From: Loripinus fragilis
Lineage: Eukaryota; Mollusca; Bivalvia; Lucinida; Lucinidae
Direction: 5' to 3'
NCBI GenBank assembly: GCA_964019695.1
Contig: OZ026525.1
Location: forward strand, 60,916,253 to 60,980,252
Length of the DNA: 64,000 bases
Position numbers and translations under genes: made by a program. The notes below the pieces were generated by a model that did no database searches, was not told where the DNA came from, and was given only the letters and a program-made list of their open reading frames with translations. Shown here piece after piece: positions 31,756-42,197 of this stretch. The first letter of the stretch is position 1; every line of letters starts with the position of its first letter.

Positions 31756-32076
31756 CCCGGCTGCGTAGCGCAGTCAGTAACGTGTTTGGCTACAGATGCG
31801 TGTCAGACTGCAGATCCAGGGGTGGCGAGTTCGATCCCGGTCCGGTCCCATACTTTCATGGAGATTTATCATGAATTGATTTCTACGGTCATTCTCCCCC
31901 CTTCCACTGTTTCATTCAAGAAGGGTTGGTGTCAGTTACAAGCGAAAGTGTGTGCACGAATTACTGGTTAACCACTTGTTCAAGCCTGCCCAGGAAAAAG
32001 TGTGGTTAGGTGAACTGACCGTACCGCAATGACCATAGCTGTTGACTTGGGACGTAAAGCAACAAAACAAACAATA
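31756..32076 (+). mobile_element. SINE family 1 next to SELENOM exon 2
   Basis: Full-length SINE: 'cggctgcgtagcgcagtcag', B box 'gttcgatccc', 'gggacgtaaagcaac', 'aaaacaaacaa'. Its head begins about 33 bp from the exon 2 splice acceptor, on the opposite strand to the gene, so the branch point of intron 1 may lie in or beside the SINE. Confidence 0.9.
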
Positions 32077-32224
32077 AGATTATGATTCATTACAAATTCC
32101 AAAATGCTATGAGACCGCCTAATAGACTATGAAGCCCATGAGGACACAAAGCTTAATCTGCAGTTTTGCTTGCAACCGAATGCCCTACAGGGCTCAGATT
32201 TTGGAAGCTTTAGTAGCATTTACG

Positions 32225-32370
32225 GCTCACATTTGCAGGCCTCCAGATAAGAGTGCGTATTGGAAAACTACTTTCTTTATTTCTCATCCAAAACACATGT
32301 TTAAATTGATGGGTAAGAAAATAATTACAATTTTACACTCATAAAATTTCCTTATTTGGATCTATGTATA
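32225..32370. repeat. MITE family C lacking its hairpin
   Basis: Both flanks match 5836-6037 ('ggcctccagataagagtg', 'ggaaaactactttcttta', 'ttaaattgatgggtaa', 'ataaaatttccttat'), but the 40-bp hairpin is cleanly absent between 'catccaaaa' and 'cacatg'. Confidence 0.8.
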
Positions 32371-32404
32371 TGTTTTCAGTGCAGTCCCTTGGTAACACTT
32401 CCCA

Positions 32405-32515
32405 AGCTCCCACATTAATCCCTGCTTAGTACTGGTTCAACCCAGTAAGACCCATCCAACTTAACTGAAAAATTGTTGACTGGGACGTAAAGAATCAAAT
32501 GAAACAAACAAAATA
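32405..32515 (+). mobile_element. SINE family 2, 3' part
   Basis: 'cttagtactggttcaaccca', 'gactgggacgtaaagaatca', 'aaacaaacaaa'. Confidence 0.75.
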
Positions 32516-32579
32516 ACACACCTCCTGATCATACTTATACAATGTACTGGTGGTATATAGCTAATGCTGGAGATAAACA

Positions 32580-32765
32580 ATCTTTTTAACTAAAATGTGA
32601 GTTTATTTTCTTATCAATCAGTTTTAACATTTGTTGTGGGTGCTCAAAAGAACCATCTCATTGAGACGGTTCTTTTGAGTACTCACAACACATGTTTTGG
32701 TTGATAAATAAGAAAATTGATTTTTAAATTTTAATCACTCTGACTAATTCTTATCTAGAGGCCTG
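32580..32765. mobile_element. MITE family C copy
   Basis: 'gctcaaaagaaccatctcat' and 'gagacggttcttttgagtac', nearly perfect arms, right end 'cttatctagaggcctg'. Confidence 0.8.
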
Positions 32766-32781
32766 AAATAGAATGTATCTA

Positions 32782-33007
32782 CTGTCCTACCAGCCAAGAG
32801 TGACAGTGATGTCATGTTTTGTTTACAAAGATATCAGGGACTTTTAATCGATAGATCACTTGTGTATTAATCCTATCCACAGGATAGGATTAATACACAA
32901 GTGATCTATCGATTCACGTAAGCTCAAGTATAGTGTACACGTTAATATTTTGCTTAACGATTGTAAACAAAATATTACGTCACTGTCACTCTTGGTTGGC
33001 ACGACAG
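32782..33007. mobile_element. Palindromic MITE with TA duplication
   Basis: 226 bp, TA on each side (32780-32781, 33008-33009). Terminal arms 'ctgtcctaccagccaagag' and inverse of 'ctcttggttggcacgacag'. Inner arms 'gatagatcacttgtgtatta' with a perfect inverse around 'cctatccacaggatagg'. Almost the whole element can fold back. Confidence 0.88.
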
Positions 33008-33168
33008 TATATAAGCTTACAGCTCTTGGCAACATTTTTAAGTGTTCTTATGCAATTAACTGTTTTGAAGAAGATTAAAAACAACATTCTAAAATTAATG
33101 TCCTGTAAAAAACAGCCTTGAGTACTATGTACATCCTGTTTTTTTTTTGTTTTTGTTTTTTTCATTAA

Positions 33169-33336
33169 AGTACTTTAACTTCTGTAAAAATTTTAAAGCA
33201 TCTTAGAGCTCCAGAAAAAGGCCTCAACAAAAGTGGCACTGTGCAGAACCTGACCAAACTTATCCTGAAGAAAAAGCTGATCAAAGTTGACTTCCCTATT
33301 CTGACAAATTGTGAACCTAATAACTCACCATTTTAG
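33169..33336 (+). other. Short protein-like open frame, unassigned
   Basis: A frame without ATG of 55 codons plus TAG follows an acceptor-like 'aaaaattttaaag'. It includes HLRAPEKGLNKSGTVQNLTK and LILKKKLIKVDFPILTNCEP. The minus strand over the same bases is also open for about 35 codons. It lies in SELENOM intron 1. I recognise no family; it may be a fossil exon or a repeat. Confidence 0.2.
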
Positions 33337-34049
33337 TTGTTAAAACATTCAAAACTTTACAAATTTACAGTAATCATAAAACAGACTACTGATTCAAAAG
33401 AAATAGTAAAAATACTAAAAAGGCAAGATTTTTGTTTGATTTGAGCGCCGATCTGACATAAGAGTCCTTCGGGCATCTTAGCAGGTTTTGTTTAATCAAA
33501 GTTTCAAAAATGTCTAATTTTCAAGATTTTGCATGTTCTTACAATAGACTCAAATTGCTATTAACATGTAATACAACCAAAGGCGCAAACAGTTCTGATA
33601 AAATTAAGTGATACGTATAATATATGTTGCCATGGCAACAGCTGTGCATATGGACTACACACTTTCTTGAAAACAGGATAACTCATTTAAAATGCTTTTG
33701 TAAACACAGGATTTGCGTATGTGGGATATTTGTAAAGTCTATGCAATTGCATACACATCAAATTTACAGAAACATGAAGCATTCTTGAAAAATTGCTCCT
33801 AGCGTCTTTGTATTAGCGTCATATTTTAACACAATGGTGTTGACGTCAGAACGTCATGAACAACGTTAAGTGATGTCATGTTTAAAACGCATCATATATA
33901 CAAGTTTAAACCCTCATATCTTTGTTATTTGTAAAGATAATCTCTTCAAATTTTCTGTAATTGTTCACAACAGCTAGGTCTTTCGTTCTCTGTAAATATC
34001 TCACTTTTGACTTTTATTGCCACAAGGTCCCTTTCGTCAGATCTTGGCT

Positions 34050-34365
34050 CATTTTATTCTTTACGTCCCAGTCGCTATTTTCCGGTATGTTGGGATGTGT
34101 GTTCCTGGGTTGAACCAGTACTAAGTAAGGCTTAAAGGACACAATACAGTGAGGCCGGTGAAGAAAAATGGAAAGAATTATAGCCAGCGACAACAAAAAA
34201 TACTTAATGCCCCAATCAACAACTTTTAAGTCATGTCAGGAGGATTTCCTGTTTTCCTTCGTTTGAACCAGTACTACCAGTATAAAGTGGATAAAGTGTC
34301 TTGCTGACAGCTCAAGGACTAGCCACTTTGATCCTCAATCCAACACTCTACCACTCTATCTTATG
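34050..34365 (-). mobile_element. Two inverted SINE family 2 copies
   Basis: Minus-strand SINE texts at about 34055-34165 ('tctttacgtccca', 'ctgggttgaaccagtactaa', 'gtgaggccggtgaa') and 34205-34365 ('gaaccagtacta', 'gtcttgct', 'caacactctaccactc'). Both 3'-end first on the + strand. Confidence 0.75.
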
Positions 34366-34714
34366 TTCAAAAATTTTGTTTAGCCATTGATGAGATTCTG
34401 TAAGTTGAAATATTACATTCTGACTTGACCTTTTAAATCATTTTAACCAGACAGTTTTTATTTTTAGAAGCAAACAATATCTTTTGGAAAATTATTGGGA
34501 ATGCCCAATGTTTTCCTCACTAGGGACATGCATGCCAATCTCAGTATTATCTTGTTACCTTTGCTTTACTCAAATGCAAACCCATCCAGAGAGATGCTTA
34601 GGCAACAACATAAAACAAAAGATATTTAATAAACTTCAGCAAACAAAATTTCAACTAAACCCCTATAGCACTCCGTATGAATGGGAATTCCCTTTTGAAG
34701 TCCTCCTGGGAGGT

Positions 34715-34936
34715 TAACCCTTAAAACGCCAAGAAAAAAATGCATCTGAAATTGTCATCTGCTGAAGTTGTCTGCTGCAAATAATTGCCTAAAATAACTG
34801 ATGAATTTAAGTATAGAAGCAAACAGGATGGACCCAGATCAGACTGCTCCTATAGTTTGCCATAGAGGCTTCTTAAACATTTCAGCAGACAAGAAAAGCA
34901 GACGACTTTTGTTGCGATTGGCGCTTTAAGGGTTAA
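34715..34936. mobile_element. MITE family A copy (internal deletion)
   Basis: 'taacccttaaaacgcc' to 'ggcgctttaagggtta'. The central hairpin lost its right arm: 'ctcctatag' is followed directly by 'tttgccatag'. Confidence 0.85.
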
Positions 34937-34939
34937 GAA

Positions 34940-36970
34940 GTATTGATAGAAAGAAAGTGATAATTTGTTATAATTAGACTTGAGGTTGGAGGTAAGATGG
35001 GTGTCCGTAAACTGATCGAATCTGGCCCAATTACTGAATTGGACCAGAAAATAGCATATATCATAATCATTATGTATTCTTTGCTGAGTCAATGCTGACC
35101 TGATTTTTTGGAACTCGGGATCTGTTCAACATCAGCTATTCTAGAGAGTTATAATTGTTTTCGAAATTTCTACACTTTGAAGAAATAGTTCGTGTTAAAA
35201 TGGCTGTTTGCTTTGAAATGATAGTGAGTGAAACATAAACCACAAAGCAGTTATTCAAAAATGTGTCTTTTGTTGCCGATTTTCATTTGAAAGTTGAACT
35301 TTTACTGAGTTAATGGTGTTTTTGCGAACTGGGAAGCTCATGTGTCACTTTTTAACGGTTATTTGGTCATTTCAGGAACAGTAACTCTTATTTAATTGTT
35401 TTCTATAAATGGACACTGCATACCAGCGTGATGCGCGTATGAATATCGCTGTTAATCAGGTCAACCACGCCTCGTAGTGTATTCCAATGAATGGAAATAA
35501 GCCGTTTCATGATAAAACCTGCCTTTCAGAATTTTAAAAGACTACTCTGTTATTACAGTGGCTATAGTTAGTTCTCAGAAATTTGATGTCGCAAGTTGAG
35601 CTATCATACCTTACATGTATAACCAACAGCAGTGTGCACGTGCTGGTCATTGCATAAGGATATATCTCAGTCATGCATACATGTCATAAACTGAATGACC
35701 TTGCGCTTTCACATCGTTCATTGATTAGATTTCTTGTAAATGTTATAGTATTTGGGCCAGCTCATTTAATTTATCACACCCTTTAAACATGAAAGCGCAG
35801 CCATCCACTATATTTCGGTCTCTGTATTCTTCCTGCGTGTACGCTGTTCATTTAAACATAAATGCGGCAGATACCGTAATGCATTTAACATGCGTGAAGT
35901 AATCATGCATGCACAGCCATCAAGTGGGTCTATGCACCTAATTTCGGCCCATATGTTCGTCCAAATGGTGCCTGCTTAAGTCGTCTGCTGCACATAGTTG
36001 ATAACTTTATTTCCTTATGTTAGTACAGTGTGAAACTCCAAGTGTTCAAGTGTTTAATAGAGTCGGATCTGTAATGCTCTCTTTTCAGTACATATTTTTG
36101 TCCACAAACATTATTTGCCCGATTGTTGTTAGTTATTTCCCTGTAAGTGTTCTTGCTAGTATGCACGCATGTGCAGTCTGATCTTGAGCTTTCGGTACTC
36201 GGCCTGGGTAGTGTATAATGCAGACGGATCTTTGGAAATTTATATAAAAAAAATAAATAAATAAAAGAAAGTCAGCACCTTTTCGTGAACACAATAATTA
36301 TTTCAGAAAAGAGCCAAGTTTTGTTTGGTTATTTTGTACTAGTGAACGCTCTTGCGATAATGCGCGCATGTACGATTTCGTGGAAAAATCAATGCAGTCG
36401 GAACTTTGGCAAGTTTATAAAACAATCAGATCCTATCAGAATATGCCGAAACGACCCACCCTAAAACCAGACAGAAAACGACCCAGCCGAAACTACCCAC
36501 GGCCGGAAACCTATGTTTAATGGATGTGCTACATCCGCTTTCCAGCGTCAAGGCAGTGACCGATATATAGGTCACTGGTCATTGCTACCACGTCGTGTAA
36601 CAGAACCCATAGCGGCTTCTTTGATCTTAAACATTGCTATCAGCGAGCCTCTGCTGATAACATAAGCAGAAAGTTTGGTCCCAGATCTGGTCCGACAAAG
36701 AGTTTAAAATTGATCAAACCTGACGGTTTTCCTGACTTTTATCATACATTTGAATCTACATGTAAAAACAAAGGCGCCGATGGGACTGCGCGGGCGCTCA
36801 GGGTGGTCCCTGCTTTTAACAAAGTCGGGGTTCTCGCGGCTTTAAACATTATATAGGCGTCTGGTAATTAAAGCAAATTTCGATAATCTCAAGGTCTATT
36901 CTGTTTTCAAATACAGAGCCAAAAAACATGCTCTATAAGTTCCTTACATGCGTATATGAGCAGTTAAAGG
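34940..36970. other. Intron 1 of SELENOM, no feature recognised
   Basis: AT-rich sequence with no open frame, TIR pair or repeat that I can relate to other parts of the window, apart from short 'gtcgtctgctgc' echoes near 35980. Around 36440-36500 there is a short run of 'acgaccca/acgaccc' repeats. Confidence 0.5.
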
Positions 36971-36987
36971 CCTCAACTTAAACGGTA

Positions 36988-38736
36988 AAGCCCCATTCTC
37001 ACTGTGCCGATGTAGCCACTGTTCATCCCGATGCAGGACAGCCGGTATACCGTGATGCACCGGGACACATTTCATAAAAAATAAATTGCGTTCTCACATT
37101 GCCGACGTTACCCCGGTATAGCCCCGGTTCTCGAGAAAGCAAGACGCCGGTTGATTCCCGGTTCACCACGGAGCACCTACGGTGCAGCACGGTGGAGCCA
37201 CGGTTCGTGCCGGTATACCCCGGTGTTATCCAGGTTGTTTACGGTGATGTCCCGGTAACTGCCGGTTGCGCCACGGTTACATGCCGGTAGGGCCACGGTT
37301 GCGTCCCGGTGCTACTCTACACTATAAAACCAAGATAAAAACGTGGAGTAACGTCAGTTTTCTTCTGTCTCTATCGCAATAACAGTTATGACCCAAAATT
37401 GGTCTGCACAGCCATATACAAGTTACTAGAGGAATCATGATCTGTGTAGCGAAAGCAAATGCCTAGTAACCTCGCAGCTCATTTGCATGACAAATAAGCA
37501 GAAGCAGACCTGTTTTCTTACGACGAGGTTTAAATGTTGTTGATCTGAGCCCAGAATTACAATGCCTCCTTAAAGTTAAGGAAGACTTAATTTAAGTATT
37601 GATACTTCAACATGTACATTAAATGCTTAATAAATTGCCAGGACCGATGCAGTACTCATTGTAAAAGATATCATTGTAATCTACAAAAAAAAAATGAAAC
37701 TATTTTGGGTTTAATCAGTTTGGAAACGTTATTTTTTCGCATCCTGGAAATTCAAAACTTAACTTTAGTACTCCTTAACTTTAAGGATACATTGCAATCA
37801 TCTTGATGGGGAAGAGTGCTTAATTTGTCTTCCTGGTGTCTCGTGATGGTTGAGCGGCTCTTCCTCGCGGTGCCACGGGGTTGTCTGCGGCTTGTGATTG
37901 TGGTATTTCCTGATCATACTCACTTACTATTCTAGGCCCAGATTGTCTTGCTTTAATACACTTTGAGCGGGGCATGTGATTTCCAACAGTGTGGTATTTT
38001 AAGAAGTGTAGACTAAGAGAAGCCTGTGCAGTCCCCAATTAAGCTTTAAAGTTGTTCGGTCAGTAGCTTAACAGTAATAGAATAATCAAGCGACTAGCAA
38101 AGCCTCTGATCAGACTGCGGCTAGGTGCAGGCTGATCTGAGGATTTGCTGTTTGCACATACCACATTGTTGATAAATCAGGCATATGTTGGAAATCTCAT
38201 GTCGTGCTTGACTCTTCAGTAACTATAAGTGCATTTATTCATAAGCTTTGTAAATTAGCACATTTATACTGCTGACAATTTAACCAACTTTTGACGAATG
38301 GACTTTCCCATCCTTATCATTTGGATGAATCCACTTTCATTTTAGGGACAGCAGGAGTGACATTTTATTTTTATTTTGCATTTTATTACAATACATAGGC
38401 AGTGGAACCGCACGGTTTATCACGGTGGAGACACGGATGTTCCTGGATTGCGCCGGTTTCGCCCCGACGCCGTCCCGGTGGAGACATGGTTGCTCCTGGC
38501 GTCTTCCCGGTTTATCACGGTATTTGACAGCCTTCCCGGTTACTCCCGGTGAGTCCCGGTTGTTTTATACATTTTAAAACAACCGGGGACATGAGCCGGT
38601 TCAACACGGTTCATCCCGGATCTCCAAGGTTGTCCACGGTGCCGCCAAGGTTGTGACACGGTTCATCACGGTTCATCCCGGATCATCAAACCGGGGTAAA
38701 CCGGCACCTTAAACCGGGACAGTGAGAACGGGGCTT
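36988..38736. mobile_element. TIR element with helically phased CGGT arrays
   Basis: Ends AAGCCCCATTCTCACTGT and the inverse of 'acagtgagaacggggctt', about 1.75 kb apart. Next to each end lies a 300-bp cluster of CGGT/CGGA motifs spaced almost exactly 10 or 11 bp apart (37112-37315 and 38412-38700). A hairpin 'cccggttgttttatacattt' + 'taaaacaaccgggg' is inside the right cluster. No transposase frame is visible; the middle holds other repeats (family H piece, part of family L). Superfamily unknown. Confidence 0.75.
37965..38215. mobile_element. MITE family H inside the CGGT element
   Basis: 'gcatgtgatttccaacagtg', 'ctgatcagactgcggctagg', 'caggctgatctgaggatt', 'ccacattgttgataa'. Copies: 49559-49790, 59211-59445. 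Confidence 0.7.
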
Positions 38737-38739
38737 AAG

Positions 38740-40430
38740 TTCCATTATAAAAAGATTGGCTATAACATTAATGTATTGCAACAGACTGCATGCTTGGTAG
38801 TCAACCCAATCACGGTTGGAAACTTTGCTTTCCTCTTTAATTGCACGCCGGTGGGTCGGACTTCAGACTCTATGATGGTTCCGACTTAAAGACTTATCTA
38901 TTGATGAGATGGTAGGGGCCTGATGCTTTGGCTGTTTGTCGGGCCCACCGGGGTTTACCTGTTGGATTTCTTTTGCTCCGGTATTGAGTTTAATTTACTG
39001 TTGAGTCCTTATCCTTGCTTTATCTCCTTGTTATATCTTGATTTATATGTTTTAAGAGATGATGCATTGATATGTTAGGGGTCTTTCATGCAAACCAAAT
39101 ATCTATGTGTCTTGATCCACATCTGAATTAAGGGTGAGGTTGGCGCCGTTAAACCGGTTTAAGCCCTCCAGTAAAATATTTTACTGACCGTTCCAAGGCG
39201 GTACTTCTTTTGTGGATCTTTTATGTTTTTGTTCTGTCTTGTGTTTGCTATGTTTTGTGCGCGTCTGTTTATATGTGCTTTGTGGTCACCTGCTGGGAAA
39301 GGGCTGACCTCTTGGCTCTCGTTTGTGGTGTCTTCTGTGAGTTTGTCACTTTCCCATTGGTATCCTGGGTCAGGTGTGGTACTTGATTGTATCGATTCCT
39401 GATCTTTGCACCATTACTTACTTTTAAGATTTGCCTTATGCGATTCTGTCTTATAAGACACTTCTTTGAATAAATACTTGGAGATTGTTTCATCACGGAG
39501 GGACGTTTCATTGTTGTTTATGTAAAAATGATTGATTGATTGAGTGAAAAATTGATTGATTGTGTTTGTGTACATCATTCGGTTTGTTGATACATGTACT
39601 CACATGTAGCTTGTGATGTAATGAAAGAACGAACTCTTTATCTGCTAAAGCCGAGTTCATTGATATGGCACTTAATGCCATATCTTTTCTTGTTTAATAG
39701 AAAGGTGGATGTGAATGAATAATGGTTCTTAGTGTATTTGTATGCATTTGATTATTTTATCAATCAAAACTGGAAAAAACACACACACTCAATGGGCCCT
39801 GATTGTCTACTTTAAAATGATCCTTTTGTACACACATATGCACATTTCCTCTTTGCTTTTTACTATAAAGAAACCAATGATTGTCTTATTGAAACGAACA
39901 GAAAAAGACACTTTCCCTCTAGAAAATATTTCTGCAAAATGTTGTCCGCTCTTTACCTGGCTGTTGTTATCTGCTGCATTTAATTGCATGTTTCAATGAG
40001 CGCCTTGACCTAACATGTCCTAACCGATGGTCCAGACGGCATTTATATGATGCTAGACATAGTTAAATCTGCTCTACATTTTTCATTTACTGTTATCATT
40101 ATTATTCTCAGGCTAGAAAGACCTTGATATTCTCAACACGAGCAACTAATTGTGCTTAACACAGTTATATGCATTTTATTGCGATACTACTAGAAAGATA
40201 TTTTCAATAGTTTTTATTTTATCCTCTTCCGCAGAAACATTAATCTGAAGCACAGTGATAGAAAGTTGTGTTCAAAACTGTGGTCAAAATTTTATGTTTA
40301 CCCTGGTAAAAACCTTAATTTAAACCTTACTCTGGCAAACACACTTAAGACAACTGAGATACATAAATTTGTATCCATGTCAATATGTAGAATAACATGG
40401 GACTTTTGAATATACTTTTGTTTATTCTAT
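38740..40430. other. SELENOM intron 1, mostly unassigned
   Basis: 39150-39210 resembles family L ('ccagtaaaatattttactga', 'ttccaaggcggtac'). The rest, including 39540-40430, has no recognisable gene or repeat. Confidence 0.45.
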
Positions 40431-40439
40431 ATTCAATTG

Positions 40440-40660
40440 GGTCAGCCTTGCAACTACCTAATGGCTGAGTTTGTGCATGCATGCACATGCATACTTTTGA
40501 CCAGTAAATAAACTTTATCTAAGCAATAATTTTGAGCAATAAATCAAAAATTATTGCTTAAATAAAGTTTATTTATTGTTCAAAAGTATGCATGCATGCA
40601 TGTATGTGTACGCATGTGCATGCTTGCATGCAATGCATACATATGCATGTACAGACAGAC
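40440..40660. repeat. Palindrome plus ATGCATGC-rich repeat
   Basis: 'aataaactttat' arms around 'agcaataattttgagcaata', with outer 'catgcatgcac' / 'gcatgcatgcatg' simple repeat of alternating purine-pyrimidine sequence. Confidence 0.75.
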
Positions 40661-41221
40661 ATACAGTGCTTGCACTAACTTTTTGAAACAGGAAGTCATG
40701 ACTTCCACCCTTTGAGATTTGGAAGTCACAGGCCTAATTTGTGGAAGTCAAACTATGGGTGCGCCGTGCAATGCAAAAAAATGCTACTCTTTTTTAAACA
40801 TGATGTTGTTTGCAATGCTTAGTTTCATGTTCACAGGTTTTTGTGTTTATTTTTTACATGCTAAGTTACATGTTTATGTTCAACTCTGTTAAACAATGTA
40901 ATAGTTGAAACTGATGAAATATATTTTATTGTGTCCTTCTGATATCTATTCAATGATTCAAAGTTTGCAAACAGGTATGAACTAAAACATTGTGGACCCA
41001 TATCAGACTGCCCCTAAAAGAGAAGGGTCATTAATTGACTATTCCTTAGCAATGGGTTTCATTTTTCTTGTTCCATGATAAGTGTTTCAGCAATCTGTCT
41101 AGCATCCAAAAACGCCCAAAACGTCCACTAGTGCAAGCACTGGACATATGAATGTTCATGCACAGACAGACATATAGACATATATGCACACATATAGACG
41201 GGCAAACTGCAACTCGTATGT

Positions 41222-41390
41222 ACTTCAAAAAATATATGGGCCGAGTTGTCTTATGAATTGGGCCAAGTTGTCTTATGAATTGGGCCAAGTTGTCTAATAA
41301 ACAAGGGCCAAGTTGTCTTGGGCCTAGTTCTATGTGGGCTGAGTTGGCATGGGCCGAGTTGGTTTCGGGCCGAGTTGTCCGTAATTCTCT
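41222..41390 (+). repeat. Tandem 'gggccgagttgtc' repeat
   Basis: Eight degenerate units starting 'gggcc(g/a)agttgtc', first about 22 bp long ('ttatgaatt' spacer), then 15-16 bp. I associate this motif with bivalve genomes from memory. Confidence 0.85.
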
Positions 41391-41619
41391 ATGCAGTAGG
41401 TTCTAATGATCTCCCTGTGGTATGGTAGCAGGGACTTAAATTCTTTTCACTCTTCTTAAAGACTCAACCACTTAATTTCTTTTCACTCTTCTTTAATAAG
41501 ACGCAACCACCCGCACTTTAATTGTAAAGTGTGATGGACAGCGTGTACAACATACATAGATGATGATAGAAATGCCCAGGCATATGTTCCAAACCCCAAG
41601 CGTGAACCCTTGAGGATGA

Positions 41620-41622
<3 letters not shown>

Positions 41623-41654
<32 letters not shown>
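41623..41654. repeat. Poly-G tract (32)
   Basis: Thirty-two consecutive G. Creates a spurious poly-proline open frame on the minus strand. Confidence 0.95.
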
Positions 41655-41655
<1 letters not shown>

Positions 41656-41961
41656 GGGCAAACATCACATACAACTTTAATACAAGTATAAAATATTTTT
41701 AATACAAGTATAAAATATTGTTGGAACATGACACTGAGCTTTTTATCTCTCATCTTTTTTCTTCTTCCAACATAATCATGTTGGGTATCATTTAAATGCC
41801 GTCTTTTAACTAACTGAAAGGCCACTGTCGATTCAGAACGAAAACTAGTGACATGCCGAGAGCCTGCCAAGTGCATCGACAACTGAACGGAGCATAGCAA
41901 AGCTAATTAAACGCCGATGTTTCAAACAATGCGCATATTTTGTTCGGAATTATTTACTTAC

Positions 41962-42057
41962 GATGACTTTTGCTTTAACAATCTTCCTGCTGTCCGTGTC
42001 CTCGCTTAAAGCGAAAATACACAACGAGAGCAACGTCAGCAACCTAAGCGCGACCAT
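41962..42057 (-). CDS. SELENOM: SELENOM exon 1 with signal peptide
   Basis: Minus strand: ATG at 42057-42055 in context 'ccaaaATGG', 32 codons, donor 'ATC|GTAAGTAAA', phase 0. It encodes MVALRLLTLLSLCIFALSED and TDSRKIVKAKVI. Residues 1-18 form a hydrophobic signal peptide, with likely cleavage near ALS-ED, placing the protein in the ER lumen. KIVKAKVI precedes SCSGU in exon 2 just as 'TRARVETCGGU' does in vertebrates. Selenoprotein M is a thioredoxin-fold ER oxidoreductase of uncertain substrate, linked to redox and calcium control in mammals. The opposite strand also has an open frame with a hydrophobic start (MTFALTIFLLSVSS...), but it lacks continuity. Intron 1 is 10.2 kb. Confidence 0.88.
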
Positions 42058-42197
42058 TTTGGATTGTACTTACACAAATGTTTTTTCAACACACGTGTTT
42101 CGGCTGCGCAAGGCAAATTTTCACCTTACGTGTCAGCCTCACAATCATTATCGAATCAAAAGAGCAGACTGAACGCGCGAAACTTTGTAATTATAAG
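42058..42197 (-). promoter_or_regulatory. Probable SELENOM promoter / 5' UTR
   Basis: The short interval between the SELENOM ATG and the inverted-repeat element. It has a CACGTG palindrome at 42092-42097 and a second ACGTG-like 'cttacgtgtcag'. ACGTG cores are used by ER-stress factors such as XBP1/ATF6, which would suit an ER protein, but no TATA box or defined start is visible. Confidence 0.35.

Noticed and set aside
41493..41900. 135-codon frame with poly-proline on the - strand
   Set aside because: Poly-proline comes from the G tract at 41623-41654; rest has no family match.
41963..42172. + strand frame starting MTFALTIFLLSVSS that looks like a secreted protein
   Set aside because: The minus strand of the same bases is SELENOM exon 1, with better start context, donor and homology; the + frame has no continuation.
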